A stretch of 64,000 nucleotides of DNA from Robbsia sp. KACC 23696 (GTDB lineage Bacteria; Pseudomonadota; Gammaproteobacteria; Burkholderiales; Burkholderiaceae), in assembly GCF_039852015.1 (NCBI RefSeq), contig NZ_CP156626.1:1460249-1524248 (forward strand), read 5' to 3'. Positions 29,865 through 39,644 of the stretch are shown here, piece by piece. The first letter of the stretch is position 1; every line of letters starts with the position of its first letter. Under the pieces are notes generated by a model, which saw nothing but the letters and a program-made list of their open reading frames with translations, searched no databases and was not told the DNA's origin. A program made the position numbers and the translations under genes.

Positions 29865-32800
29865 ATGTCAGAACCACGCTTTATTCATCTCCGCCTCCAT
29901 TCCGAATATTCGATCGCGGACGGTATCGTCCGCCTCGATGACGCGATTGCAGCCGCCGCGAAAGACGGCCAGGGCGCGCTCGCGCTCACGGATCTCAGCA
30001 ACGCCTTTGGCCTTGTTCGCTTCTATAAAGCCGCGCGTGGCGCCGGCGTCAAGCCGATTGCCGGCGCCGACGTCTGGATCACGAATGCCGCCGACCGGGA
30101 GAAGCCGCACCGCCTGTTGCTGCTCGTCCGCAACCGCCAGGGTTATCTGAACCTGTGCGAATTGTTGTCGCGGGCTTCGTTGACGAATCAATACAAGGGG
30201 CGCGCCGAGGTCAAGGCCGAGTGGCTCGCCAACGGATTTGCCGAGGGCCTGCTGGCGCTGTCCGGCGCGCAGGGCGGTGATATCGGCATGGCGTTGGCTG
30301 CGGGCAACGCCGAGGCGGCGCGTCGCTGTGCGGCGCAGTGGCAGTCGATTTTCCCCGATGCCTTCTACATCGAACTGCAGCGCGCCGGACAGCCGGGCGA
30401 GCAGAGTTATATTGCCCAGGCAGTGGCACTGGCGGCGGGATTGGCGCTGCCGGTAGTCGCCACGCACCCGGTGCAGTTCATGACGCCGGACGACTTTACG
30501 GCGCACGAAGCCCGGGTCTGTATCTCCGAAGGCGATTTGCTGGCGAATCCGAAGCGCAGCAAGCGCTTCACGCAGACGCAGCATTTCCAGACCCAGGCCG
30601 ATATGGCGGCGTTGTTCGCCGATCTGCCGTCTGCGCTGGAGAATTCGGTCGAGATCGCGAAGCGCTGCAATCTGGTGCTGGAACTCGGCAAGCCGAAGCT
30701 GCCCCTGTTTCCGACGCCCGACGGTGTGACGCTGGACGATTTCCTCGTCGCCGAATCTCGGGGCGGCTTGGAAAAGCGGTTGGCCTTCCTGTATCCCGAC
30801 GAAACGAAGCGCGAAGCGGAGCGTGCCCGTTATGAGGCGCGGCTGGATTTCGAGGCCAACACCATCATCAAGATGGGGTTCCCCGGCTACTTCCTGATCG
30901 TTGCCGACTTTATCAACTGGGCCAAGACGAACGGTGTGCCGGTGGGCCCGGGTCGGGGGTCGGGCGCAGGCTCGCTGGTCGCCTATGCCTTGGGCATCAC
31001 GGACCTCGATCCGCTCGAATACAACCTGCTGTTCGAGCGTTTCCTGAATCCGGAACGGGTATCGATGCCCGACTTCGATATCGACTTCTGCCAGGAAGGG
31101 CGCGATCGCGTCATTCAGTACGTCAAGCGCAAATACGGCGCCGATGCGGTGTCGCAGATCGCCACGTTCGGCACGATGGCCGCCAAGGCGGCGGTGCGCG
31201 ATATCGGTCGCGTGCTCGACCTCGGTTATAACTTCACCGACAGCGTCGCCAAGCTGATCCCGTTCAAGCCGGGCAAGCACGTGACACTCGAAGATGCGAT
31301 GAAGGAAGAGCCGCAGCTGGCCGAGCGCTACGAATCCGAAGAAGAAGTGCGGCAGTTGTTCGATCTCGCGCAGCGGGTCGAGGGCTTGACCCGTAACGTC
31401 GGCATGCACGCGGGCGGCGTATTGATCGCGCCCGGCAAGTTGACGGATTTCTGTCCGCTCTACACGCAGGGCGCTGGCGGCGACGCGGACGGCGAAAGCG
31501 GCGGCGTCGTGAGCCAGTACGACAAGGACGATGTCGAAGCGGTCGGGTTGGTCAAGTTCGACTTTCTCGGTCTGACCACACTGACGATCCTCGATTGGGC
31601 GGAACGCTATATTCGCCGACTCGACCCCTCGAAGGCCGATTGGTCGCTGGCGCAGGTTCCGCTGACGGACCCGGCCTCGTTTCATATCCTGAAAAAGGCG
31701 AATACCGTCGCCGTGTTCCAGCTGGAAAGTCGCGGCATGCAAGGCATGTTGAAAGACGCGCAGCCGGACCGCTTCGAAGACATCATCGCGCTGGTCGCCT
31801 TGTACCGACCGGGGCCGATGGACCTGATTCCGAGCTTCTGTGCACGGAAACACGGTCGCGAGAATGTCGATTACCCGGACCCGCGCGTCGAGACCGTGCT
31901 CAAGGAGACCTATGGGATCATGGTCTACCAGGAGCAGGTGATGCAGATGGCGCAGATCATCGGCGGCTACTCGCTGGGTGGCGCCGACTTGCTCCGTCGC
32001 GCGATGGGGAAGAAGAAAGCCGAGGAAATGGCCGAGCATCGCGCCTTGTTTGCCGAAGGTGCGGCGAAGAATGGGCTGACGACCGACAAGGCCGGCGAAA
32101 TCTTCGACTTGATGGAAAAGTTCGCCGGGTACGGCTTCAACAAGTCGCACGCGGCGGCCTATGCCTTGCTCGCGTATTACACGGCTTGGCTGAAGGCGCA
32201 CCATCCGGCCGAATTCATGGCGGCCAATATGAGCCTCGCGATGGACGACACCGACAAGGTGAAGATCCTGTACGAGGACTGCATCAGCGCCACGAACAAT
32301 CTCAAGGTGCTGCCGCCCGACATCAATCTGTCCGCGTATCGTTTCGAGCCGGTGGCGGAACCGCCGGCAGCGAATGGCGCGCTGCAACGTTCGCGCACGA
32401 TCCGCTATGGTCTCGGCGCGATCAAGGGCAGTGGGCAGAATGCGATCGAGGAGATCATTCGGGCGCGCGAGGAACGGCCCTTCGTGGACCTGTTCGACTT
32501 CTGCGAACGTATCGATCGACGCGTCGTCAATCGACGCACGGTGGAAACGCTGATCCGTTCCGGTGCCTTCGACGCGCTGCACGACAACCGCGCGCAGTTG
32601 CTGGCCTCCGTGCCCTTGGCGATGGAAGCCGCCGATCAGGCCGCCGCGAACGCCTTGCAGGTCGGCTTGTTCGATATGGGCGGCGAAGCGCCGCCGCATG
32701 ACATGGTCAAGACGGCGCCGTGGAACGACAAGCGACGTTTGCAGGAAGAGAAGTCGTCCTTGGGCTTCTACCTGTCGGGCCATCTGTTCGATGCGTATAA

Positions 32801-33659
32801 GGTCGAGGCGAAACGCTTCATGCGTCAGACCATCGGTGAACTGACGGAAGGGCGCGACAAAGTGATCGCCGGCATTATCGTCAGCCTGCGTACGCAGATG
32901 ACGCAGCGCGGCAAAATGGTGGTGGCCTTGCTCGACGACACGACCGGACAGTGCGAGATCACGATTTTCAACGAGCTATACGATGCGAATCGCGCGCTGC
33001 TGAAAGAGGACGAGTTGCTCGTCGTCAGCGGTAGCGCACGCAACGACGCGTTCACCGGCGGTCTGCGCTTCACCGCCGAGTCGCTGATGGATCTGGAGCG
33101 GGCGCGTAGTCGCTATGCGCGGTCGGTGCGTCTGTCGCTGCGCGGCGCAGACGCGCCCGTGGAAGACGCGCCGTCGAACGTGGCATCGACCGACAAGTCG
33201 GTGGGTGCGCAGAACGGCAAGTCCGACGCCCCGACGAACGGCAAAACGAAGGGCGCGCTGCCGGCGACGGCCGATATCGGGCGATTGAAGGATATTTTGA
33301 TCGCCTATCGGGCGCCGGACATGATGGCCGAGTCGGGCGAGGCCGCATGGGCCGACGGTGGCGGTAATGGCGGTGGGGGTAGCGCGGGCGGCTTCCGCCA
33401 GGGCGGCGGCGGTTACGGTGGTAATGGTGGCGGCAATGGTGCGGGCCGGGGTGGTAACGGCGCCACGGGCGGACGGGGCCGTCAGCCGCGGGATGTGACG
33501 CCGGCGCGCACGGGATTGCGGGTTGAGATACGCTATACAAGCAGAGATGCTGCGACCGAGTTAGCCTTGGGGCACGCCTGGTGCGTGAAACCGAACGACG
33601 AATTGATGGCGGCATTGACGGCGGCATTTGGTCGAGATGCAGCGGAAATCTCCTATTGA
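29865..33659 (+). CDS. dnaE: DNA polymerase III alpha subunit
   Basis: The replicative polymerase, 1264 residues. The N-terminal PHP domain begins [15 protein letters not shown]. The C-family palm has [19 protein letters not shown] and [17 protein letters not shown] with the catalytic Asp residues. [11 protein letters not shown] and [20 protein letters not shown] mark the fingers, and an OB-fold ([20 protein letters not shown]) lies near the C-terminus. The usual length is about 1150-1180. The excess is a hydrophilic linker followed by a Gly/Asn-rich tract (bases about 33352-33480, residues about 1163-1205) inserted before the last 60 residues. There is no Shine-Dalgarno and a -10 box lies directly upstream. 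It is followed 28 bases later by a glycosyltransferase gene. Confidence 0.97.
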   Translation: MSEPRFIHLRLHSEYSIADGIVRLDDAIAAAAKDGQGALALTDLSNAFGLVRFYKAARGAGVKPIAGADVWITNAADREKPHRLLLLVRNRQGYLNLCELLSRASLTNQYKGRAEVKAEWLANGFAEGLLALSGAQGGDIGMALAAGNAEAARRCAAQWQSIFPDAFYIELQRAGQPGEQSYIAQAVALAAGLALPVVATHPVQFMTPDDFTAHEARVCISEGDLLANPKRSKRFTQTQHFQTQADMAALFADLPSALENSVEIAKRCNLVLELGKPKLPLFPTPDGVTLDDFLVAESRGGLEKRLAFLYPDETKREAERARYEARLDFEANTIIKMGFPGYFLIVADFINWAKTNGVPVGPGRGSGAGSLVAYALGITDLDPLEYNLLFERFLNPERVSMPDFDIDFCQEGRDRVIQYVKRKYGADAVSQIATFGTMAAKAAVRDIGRVLDLGYNFTDSVAKLIPFKPGKHVTLEDAMKEEPQLAERYESEEEVRQLFDLAQRVEGLTRNVGMHAGGVLIAPGKLTDFCPLYTQGAGGDADGESGGVVSQYDKDDVEAVGLVKFDFLGLTTLTILDWAERYIRRLDPSKADWSLAQVPLTDPASFHILKKANTVAVFQLESRGMQGMLKDAQPDRFEDIIALVALYRPGPMDLIPSFCARKHGRENVDYPDPRVETVLKETYGIMVYQEQVMQMAQIIGGYSLGGADLLRRAMGKKKAEEMAEHRALFAEGAAKNGLTTDKAGEIFDLMEKFAGYGFNKSHAAAYALLAYYTAWLKAHHPAEFMAANMSLAMDDTDKVKILYEDCISATNNLKVLPPDINLSAYRFEPVAEPPAANGALQRSRTIRYGLGAIKGSGQNAIEEIIRAREERPFVDLFDFCERIDRRVVNRRTVETLIRSGAFDALHDNRAQLLASVPLAMEAADQAAANALQVGLFDMGGEAPPHDMVKTAPWNDKRRLQEEKSSLGFYLSGHLFDAYKVEAKRFMRQTIGELTEGRDKVIAGIIVSLRTQMTQRGKMVVALLDDTTGQCEITIFNELYDANRALLKEDELLVVSGSARNDAFTGGLRFTAESLMDLERARSRYARSVRLSLRGADAPVEDAPSNVASTDKSVGAQNGKSDAPTNGKTKGALPATADIGRLKDILIAYRAPDMMAESGEAAWADGGGNGGGGSAGGFRQGGGGYGGNGGGNGAGRGGNGATGGRGRQPRDVTPARTGLRVEIRYTSRDAATELALGHAWCVKPNDELMAALTAAFGRDAAEISY

Positions 33660-33687
33660 CCTCCTCTCTCGGAACCGCGAGGCAAGC

Positions 33688-34854
33688 ATGAACATTGCAA
33701 TCGCATGCAACGCTTTCAAGCAGAGCGGTGGCCTGGAGCGCTACGCGCTCGACCTCGTTCGCGGTCTGAATCGTGCAAACGTTCGGCCGATTGTCTTCGC
33801 GCGCAGCTTCGATGAGGGCTTGCTGAAGACGCACGACGTTACGCCGGTCCCGATCAATGTCAAATGGCTGCCAGGCAAATTGCGCGATCATTATTTCGCG
33901 CGTCGGGTCGCGGCGCTGCGTCAGCAATATCGTGTCGATTTATTGCTGGGCGTCAATCGGACCGATTGCGCCGAGATCGCGATTTGCGGCGGCACCCATC
34001 GGGGCTTCCTGCGTGCCTCCGAGCGGGAGGCGACGTGGAGCGATCGCCGTCAGATCACGTTGGAAGCGTCGCAGTATGCGCACGCGCAGATGGTCGTCGC
34101 GCACTCGCGCATGATGGCGAACGAGCTGCACGAGCTTTATCAGGTGCCGCAAGACAAGATCAACGTGTTGTACCCGCCGGTCGATCAAACCCATTTCAAA
34201 GCACTCGATCCCGCCGCTGCCTTAGGCGAGCGCCAGGCATGGCGCGCAAAGCACGGCATCGGCGAGGACAAAGTGGTTTTTCTGTTCCCGTCGAGCAGTC
34301 ATCAGCGTAAAGGCTATGCGCGTCTCGCGGCGTTTTTTGCGAACACGCGCTTGCCGGTGGTGCTGGCCGTGGTGGGTCGCCCGATCCCCGATGCGTGCGA
34401 GGCGATTCGCTATCTCGGTTATGCCTCGGACATCGCCGAAGCCTATCGTGCCGCCGATGTGACGATCCTCGCATCGCGATACGAACCGTTCGGCCTGGTC
34501 GGCGTGGAATCCGTGCTTTGCGGAACGCCGGTCGTGCTGGATAGCCGCATTGCCTGTACCGAGGTACTCCCGCCCGCCGATTGCTATGTCTTCGATGGCG
34601 ATCGCCCCGACGATCTGGCACGCGCGGTGGGTGAGGCGGCAGAGCGATGCCTCGCACGGCGCAACGCCGTGGGCGCGTGCGAGGCTGGCGTGCCTGCGGC
34701 GTTGACAGCGGGTTCGGACAATCTGCCGGTCGGCTATGACCCGAATATCGATCACCATGTTGCTGCGCTGTTGGCGTTGATCCGCCCGCGTCGGCATACA
34801 CCGGTGGGCAAACATGACGACGCCACGGCGTTTCGGCCGCGCGCCACAGCCTAA
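33688..34854 (+). CDS. Glycosyltransferase family 4 (LPS core, WaaG-like)
   Basis: A 388-residue GT-B fold glycosyltransferase. MNIAIACNAFKQSGGLERYA is a typical nucleotide-sugar transferase N-terminus. The C-terminal half has the phosphate/sugar-binding FLFPSSSHQRKGY and the conserved SRYEPFGLVGVESVLCGTPVV, where the EPFG..GxE pattern is the GT4 signature. The position beside O-antigen-ligase-like and MsbA genes points to assembly of lipopolysaccharide core or another surface glycan. Donor and acceptor are unknown. The ATG is preceded by GAGG at 5 bases; an earlier in-frame ATG overlapping dnaE is less likely. The protein has no membrane segment and should sit on the cytoplasmic face. Confidence 0.87.
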   Translation: MNIAIACNAFKQSGGLERYALDLVRGLNRANVRPIVFARSFDEGLLKTHDVTPVPINVKWLPGKLRDHYFARRVAALRQQYRVDLLLGVNRTDCAEIAICGGTHRGFLRASEREATWSDRRQITLEASQYAHAQMVVAHSRMMANELHELYQVPQDKINVLYPPVDQTHFKALDPAAALGERQAWRAKHGIGEDKVVFLFPSSSHQRKGYARLAAFFANTRLPVVLAVVGRPIPDACEAIRYLGYASDIAEAYRAADVTILASRYEPFGLVGVESVLCGTPVVLDSRIACTEVLPPADCYVFDGDRPDDLARAVGEAAERCLARRNAVGACEAGVPAALTAGSDNLPVGYDPNIDHHVAALLALIRPRRHTPVGKHDDATAFRPRATA

Positions 34855-34915
34855 GTAGCGCGTTAGCGCTGCTGCGGCGGCTGCCGCTGGCGAGTGGGCA
34901 CGTTGTGTTTTGTGG

Positions 34916-35833
34916 CTAGTCAGCGGTCGTGTTCGATCGGTCTGGCGATAAGGTCGACGTGATTGACGCGCTCGTCGAGCTGGAGGCGCCGTCTTCGCGT
35001 CGTGTCGATGACGGTGCAACCAGCCGCTCACGCAGTCTCAGAAAACGATAGAAGACGGTTTGCGCATTCATGGCCGCGATCGATAATCCGGCGCCCCCAT
35101 CGAGGAAGCCGCGCTTCAGCACAAAGGTACGGAAAAAGGCCCATACGGCACGCCACCAGGCCTTGGCGACGGTGGGGGGGCGTGCATGCGGCGCGCGTTC
35201 GAAACGCTGCCGTGCCCCTTCGGCCGCATATTGATCGATCTTTCGCAGCACCGTATCGACGTTGTCATAGCTGTAATGCAACAACTCGCCGTCCAGCGTC
35301 TGCACGGGCGTGTCGTACAGCAAACGTTCGTGGACACGGTCATCGGAGAAGCGCGCGGTACCGCGGCGGAAAACGCGCGGAATGATGTCGGGACGCCAGC
35401 CCGAATGCTGGATCCAATGGCCGCAGAACGATGAGACGCGGTCGAGGGCATAGACGACCTGATCCGTGCTCGCGCGCTGGCATTGGCGCACGAGCGACGC
35501 TGCCAGCGTTTCCGAGACGACTTCATCGGCGTCCAGAACCAGAATCCAATCCGTCTCCAACAGGGCGATCGCCCGATTTTTTTGCGGGCCGAACCCGGGC
35601 CAGTCGGCTGCGGTCACGACACGTGCGCCGCGCATCTCGGCAAGCGCGACGGTGCCGTCGGTGCTGCTTTGGTCGAGCAGGACGATCTCGTCCGCGAAAC
35701 GCACCGCGTCGAGGCAGGCCGCGAGGTGCTGTGCGGCATTGCGGGTGATCAGGGCCACGCCGAGCGTGCTACGGGTGGTCGGCGTGCCGTTCGGCGTGGG
35801 CGAAATCGACGGTTTCTGCATCGCGGCCATCAT
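34916..35833 (-). CDS. Glycosyltransferase family 2 (WaaE/KdtX-like)
   Basis: A 305-residue GT-A fold transferase. LGVALITRNAAQHLAACLDAV begins the domain, LDQSSTDGT is the nucleotide-sugar loop, and VLDADEVV carries the DxD metal site. DDRVHERLLY and LHYSYDNVD follow, as in the WaaE/KdtX branch that modifies LPS core. A short hydrophobic stretch near residues 225-245 may bind the membrane. The start ATG at 35833 overlaps the stop codon of the upstream ligase gene (ATGATG context with a GGGG just before it), so translation is likely coupled. The C-terminal 35 residues are a Ser/Thr-rich, non-conserved tail. The gene converges on the GT4 gene. Confidence 0.85.
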   Translation of the reverse strand: MMAAMQKPSISPTPNGTPTTRSTLGVALITRNAAQHLAACLDAVRFADEIVLLDQSSTDGTVALAEMRGARVVTAADWPGFGPQKNRAIALLETDWILVLDADEVVSETLAASLVRQCQRASTDQVVYALDRVSSFCGHWIQHSGWRPDIIPRVFRRGTARFSDDRVHERLLYDTPVQTLDGELLHYSYDNVDTVLRKIDQYAAEGARQRFERAPHARPPTVAKAWWRAVWAFFRTFVLKRGFLDGGAGLSIAAMNAQTVFYRFLRLRERLVAPSSTRREDGASSSTSASITSTLSPDRSNTTAD

Positions 35834-37389
35834 CCCCCGGTGCGTCGGTCTGCGGCTGCGCGGACGCGCGAATCACGTTGCCGCGCGTCGATGTCCGGCA
35901 ACGTGTCGGACGCGACCGATACGAGCGTGGCCGCACGCGCCAGTGCCAGCAACAGCGCGCTCATAAAGACAAAGAGGGCGGTATCCATCGAGATGATGAA
36001 CATCGTTTCCGTCAAGCCGTAGACCAGATAGGACAGGGGGAGTGCCGTACCCATCGCGGCAAGGCAACGCGCTTCGCGCGTACGTGCTTCAAGCGTCCAG
36101 CGGAGACATTTTCCAAAGGGCACCAGATACAGACTGAGTAGTGCGATCCCGCCTAGGCTTCCTGTCGTCGCCAGTGCGAACAGCATATCGTTGTGGGAGT
36201 GCGGAAGGCCGAGCAGGACGGCGGGTATTTTCCCTTCGCCGATCAATGCGGCCAATGTCGGCATGAACTGGTCGTATCCCACGCCGACGAGCGGATGCTG
36301 CGCGAGCATCATCACCGATGCGCGCCACACCTCGAAGCGGATGCCGATGGGCGTATTGAAGTGGCCGCCCTGCAGAAAGACGGCAATATTGGAAAACGCT
36401 TCGGTCAAGCGGGGCCAGGCATGCCAGAGCCCGAGTGCCGCGCCCAGTACGATGAGGACGGGCAGCGCGCGGCGGGAGTGGGCGACGATGGGAGTATCGC
36501 TGCACGCCGCACCATTGCCTGGCGTGGCGCGCAATGCCAGCGCATACCATGACAGGGCGCCCAGGACGGGGATGGCGAGCCAGCCGCCGCGCGAGCCGCT
36601 GGCAACGGAGCCGCCGAGTGCCACGACGAAGGCGAGCACCTTCAGCAGCGTCTCGATTGCGGCCAGACGCGGACGTTGCGGGCCGGCCAGCGTCCAACCG
36701 AGCGTCATCAGCGTCAGAAAACCGAAGGTCAACGTGACGTCGCTGTATGGAATCGTATTGATCAAGCCGACTTCGGAGACCCGTGCCACGCCGAAGTTCA
36801 CGTAGATTTCACGGGCGCCGCAGAACATCGACGCACCGATCAGCCCCCATTGCAGATGGCGCCCCCGCTGTACACCGATCCGGCAGGCACAGGCAATGCA
36901 CGGTCCCAGCAGGGCGAAGCGGAGCGGCAGATCGAGGTTGCGCGGCACCCAGTGCACACGGGCGACCTCGTTGGCGAGCGCGGCCACGAAGGGCAGCCAG
37001 CCCAGTATGGCGATGCCGACCAGCGAGCCCCGCACCTGCGGCGGCATGCCGCGCCCCGTCAATGTCGGGAGGGAGAACAAGCCGATCAAGGCAAACAGGA
37101 ACAACATGCCATTCGCGACGCCTTGCACGTTCAGGCTGGCGACGGGGTAAGCGCAGGCCAGCACCACGAGGCCGATCGACAGCCGGCGGCGCATCGTGCC
37201 TGTCGGACTCGCGATGCCCGGCTCATGCGCCGCGCGCCCCGTGTCGCCGCCTCGTCGGGCATCGGCGACATAGGTCGTATCGTGCGCCGACAAGGCACCG
37301 GTGGGGGGAACAGGCAAGGAGTACGGCGGCGTCGCGGGGGCTTCGGCGGTATCCGTGGACGTCGAGGGGGATGTTGTTTTCCGGATCAT
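35830..37389 (-). CDS. O-antigen ligase-like polytopic membrane protein
   Basis: A 519-residue inner-membrane protein with about 12 hydrophobic segments, first of a two-gene minus-strand unit with the GT2 gene. The O-antigen ligase (Wzy_C/WaaL) pattern is present: VASGSRGGWLAIP, a large periplasmic loop ending IRFEVWRASVMMLAQHPLVG with GVGYDQF, and the conserved LPHSHNDML. WaaL joins lipid-linked O-chain to lipid A-core in the periplasm; related proteins polymerise other glycans, so the exact reaction is open. The start was taken at MIRKTTSP rather than 33 bases upstream; neither has a strong ribosome site. The gene diverges from msbA. Confidence 0.85.
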   Translation of the reverse strand: MIRKTTSPSTSTDTAEAPATPPYSLPVPPTGALSAHDTTYVADARRGGDTGRAAHEPGIASPTGTMRRRLSIGLVVLACAYPVASLNVQGVANGMLFLFALIGLFSLPTLTGRGMPPQVRGSLVGIAILGWLPFVAALANEVARVHWVPRNLDLPLRFALLGPCIACACRIGVQRGRHLQWGLIGASMFCGAREIYVNFGVARVSEVGLINTIPYSDVTLTFGFLTLMTLGWTLAGPQRPRLAAIETLLKVLAFVVALGGSVASGSRGGWLAIPVLGALSWYALALRATPGNGAACSDTPIVAHSRRALPVLIVLGAALGLWHAWPRLTEAFSNIAVFLQGGHFNTPIGIRFEVWRASVMMLAQHPLVGVGYDQFMPTLAALIGEGKIPAVLLGLPHSHNDMLFALATTGSLGGIALLSLYLVPFGKCLRWTLEARTREARCLAAMGTALPLSYLVYGLTETMFIISMDTALFVFMSALLLALARAATLVSVASDTLPDIDARQRDSRVRAAADRRTGG

Positions 37390-37466
37390 GCGGGAGTCTG
37401 TTTGGCACGCCAAGTGTAGCATGAGCGATATTGCCTCTTTGCCCTGTCCGCACGTACCGGCCGGGA

Positions 37467-37494
37467 TTGCACCGCAGGGGGGGGCCTATATAAT
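37467..37494 (+). promoter_or_regulatory. Sigma-70 promoter of msbA
   Basis: TTGCAC (37467-37472), a 16-base spacer and a perfect TATAAT (37489-37494). Transcription would start near 37501, about 48 bases before the msbA ATG. A run of eight G bases fills much of the spacer. Confidence 0.75.
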
Positions 37495-37548
37495 GGGCCT
37501 CCTTTCGTTCGGAGCAGACTTGCGGGTCGGCTCCCTGACAGACAGCCG

Positions 37549-39345
37549 ATGACCACAAGCGCTCCTCCTCCCGCCGGCAGTACCACGGCCAAACCCATTG
37601 CGAACACTGCCGTGTTCCGGCGCCTGCGTGCCTACGTTCGGCCGCATCTGCTGGTGCTGATTGCCGCGGCCCTGGCGATGGGGCTGGTGGCGGCCAGTGA
37701 GGCCGGTATTCCCTGGCTTTTGAAACCGCTGGTCGATGACGGTTTCGGCTCGAACCCGCACGGTCTGCCGAAATGGGTCATCCCGGTCGCCGTCGTCGTC
37801 CTCGCGCTGCTCCGTGGCGCGGCACAATATGCGTCCGGCTATCTGTTGAATCGCATCAGCACGCAGATCCTGTTGAAGTTGCGACAGGAGATGTTCGAAA
37901 AGATGCTGCACGCGCGTGTTGCGTTTTTCCAACGCGAAACCGCGAGTACGATCATCAACGCGATCGTCTTCGAGGTGAACAACATTCTGAACACGCTCAG
38001 CGGCGTGATGGTCACGCTGGTGCGGGACTCGATGACGGTGCTGTGTTTGCTCGGCTTGCTGTTCTATCGCAACTGGCGGCTGACCTTGATCATCGCGGTG
38101 ATCTTGCCGGTGATCGCCTGGCTGGTGCGGAAGATCAATCGCCGGCTGCGACGTTTGAACCGCGACTTCCAGACCCAGACGAACGAGTTGTCCTACGTCG
38201 TCGAGGAAACGGTGGGTGGCTATAAGGTCGTGAAGGTGCATAACGGCGAAGCGTACGAGATGAACCGCTTTCGCGACATGAGCAAGATCCTGCGCGGCTA
38301 TGCGATGCGGATGGCGGTGACCGGTGGTCTGGCACAGCCCATCACGCAGTTCATCGCCTCGATTGCGCTGGCGGTCGTCCTGGCGATTGCGATGATTCAG
38401 TCGGCGCACGACCAGACGACGGTGGGCGGCTTCATTTCCTTCGTTACCGCGATGCTGTTGATCATTTCGCCGTTGAAGCATCTGACCGACGTCAATCAAC
38501 CGCTGCAAAAGGGGATGACCGCGGCCGAGCTGATTTTCGGTCTGATCGACGAGCCGCCGGAAACGTCCGGTGGCGACAAGCCGTTGGATCGGTCGCGCGG
38601 CGCGGTGCGCTTCGACCATGTCGGCTTTCGCTACGGCGAGACGGGGCGTCCGGTACTGACGGACATCACGTTCGAGGCGCGGCCGGGCGAGATGATCGCA
38701 CTGGTCGGCCCGTCCGGTAGTGGCAAGACGACGCTGGTGAATCTGCTGCCGCGTTTCTTCGATGTGACCGAAGGCACGATCCTGATCGATGGCGAGCCGA
38801 CGTCGCAATACCGTCTGGCCGATCTGCGTAAGCAGATCGCCTTCGTCAGCCAGGATGTGGTGCTGTTCAACGACACGATCGCCGCGAATGTGGCCTATGG
38901 CCAGGCCATCGACTTGCCGCGTGTCGAGGCGGCATTGGCGGCGGCGAATCTGACCGATGCGGTGGCGATTCTCCCGGAAGGCTTGCAGACACGGGTCGGC
39001 GACAACGGCATGCGCCTGTCGGGCGGCCAACGCCAACGTCTGGCGATCGCGCGCGCCATCTACAAGGATGCGCCGATCCTGATTCTCGACGAGGCGACTT
39101 CGGCGCTCGACTCCGAGTCCGAACGGTATGTGCAGATCGCGCTCGAGAAGTTGATGCAGGGTCGTACGACCCTGGTCATCGCGCACCGGCTCTCGACGAT
39201 CGAACGCGCCGATCGGATCCTGGTGATGGAAGCCGGGCGCCTGATCGAAGAAGGCACGCACGAGGCGCTGTTGCGCAAAGACGGTCTCTACGCCACGCTG
39301 CATCGTATCCAGTACGAGCGCGCCGGCGACGCTGCGCCGGCGTAA
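37549..39345 (+). CDS. msbA: Lipid A flippase, ABC exporter MsbA
   Basis: A 598-residue half-transporter that flips core-lipid A across the inner membrane. Six transmembrane helices occupy the first 330 residues (beginning near [17 protein letters not shown]), and [20 protein letters not shown] and the [16 protein letters not shown] coupling segment are family-typical. The nucleotide-binding domain has Walker [10 protein letters not shown], signature [10 protein letters not shown], Walker [13 protein letters not shown] and the H-loop IAHRLST. Length and order match MsbA. It has a good promoter of its own and a hairpin after the stop. The LPS genes to its left are consistent with the role. Confidence 0.95.
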   Translation: MTTSAPPPAGSTTAKPIANTAVFRRLRAYVRPHLLVLIAAALAMGLVAASEAGIPWLLKPLVDDGFGSNPHGLPKWVIPVAVVVLALLRGAAQYASGYLLNRISTQILLKLRQEMFEKMLHARVAFFQRETASTIINAIVFEVNNILNTLSGVMVTLVRDSMTVLCLLGLLFYRNWRLTLIIAVILPVIAWLVRKINRRLRRLNRDFQTQTNELSYVVEETVGGYKVVKVHNGEAYEMNRFRDMSKILRGYAMRMAVTGGLAQPITQFIASIALAVVLAIAMIQSAHDQTTVGGFISFVTAMLLIISPLKHLTDVNQPLQKGMTAAELIFGLIDEPPETSGGDKPLDRSRGAVRFDHVGFRYGETGRPVLTDITFEARPGEMIALVGPSGSGKTTLVNLLPRFFDVTEGTILIDGEPTSQYRLADLRKQIAFVSQDVVLFNDTIAANVAYGQAIDLPRVEAALAAANLTDAVAILPEGLQTRVGDNGMRLSGGQRQRLAIARAIYKDAPILILDEATSALDSESERYVQIALEKLMQGRTTLVIAHRLSTIERADRILVMEAGRLIEEGTHEALLRKDGLYATLHRIQYERAGDAAPA

Positions 39346-39354
39346 TACCCGGTT

Positions 39355-39381
39355 GATCCGCCGACGCGACGTCGGCGGATC
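39355..39381 (+). terminator. Hairpin after msbA
   Basis: A perfect 11-bp inverted repeat (GATCCGCCGAC and GTCGGCGGATC) with a 5-base loop starts 9 bases after the msbA stop. The T-run is poor (GTTCCT), so termination may be partial. Confidence 0.6.
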
Positions 39382-39488
39382 GTTCCTACGCGATCTGCCT
39401 GCCGGATGGCGAGCGCGGATGCATCGCTTCCCCATCGTGTTTCCCCTTGGTGCGCTTAGTCCGCACAGTATCTTTTTGCAGCTGTCCA

Positions 39489-39517
39489 TTGCATTAATAA
39501 TAAGGAATGCATATAAA
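39489..39517 (+). promoter_or_regulatory. Promoter in an A+T-rich patch upstream of the toxin-like gene
   Basis: TTGCAT (39489-39494), a 17-base spacer and TATAAA (39512-39517) lie in a short A+T-rich patch that contrasts with the surrounding DNA. The predicted leader to the ATG at 39645 is about 120 bases. The region 39382-39644 holds nothing else that I can identify. Confidence 0.6.
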
Positions 39518-39644
39518 AAAGATACTAGGCCGAATAGCCGACTTGGACGCGCCTTGCCTTTGTTTTATTGTTTCCTCAATGAGCGCGTGCCGTCACGGGA
39601 TGCCAGATCGACTGGGAATATCGACCACATGGGAAGGGCAATGA

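Noticed and set aside
29868-32783. A 971-codon open frame on the minus strand opposite dnaE
   Set aside because: It is antisense to an unmistakable dnaE, its product is His/Arg/Gln-rich without motifs, and such mirror frames are common in high-G+C genes. The same applies to long frames opposite rpoD (11811-14174), dxs (4041-5762) and the trans-cluster genes.
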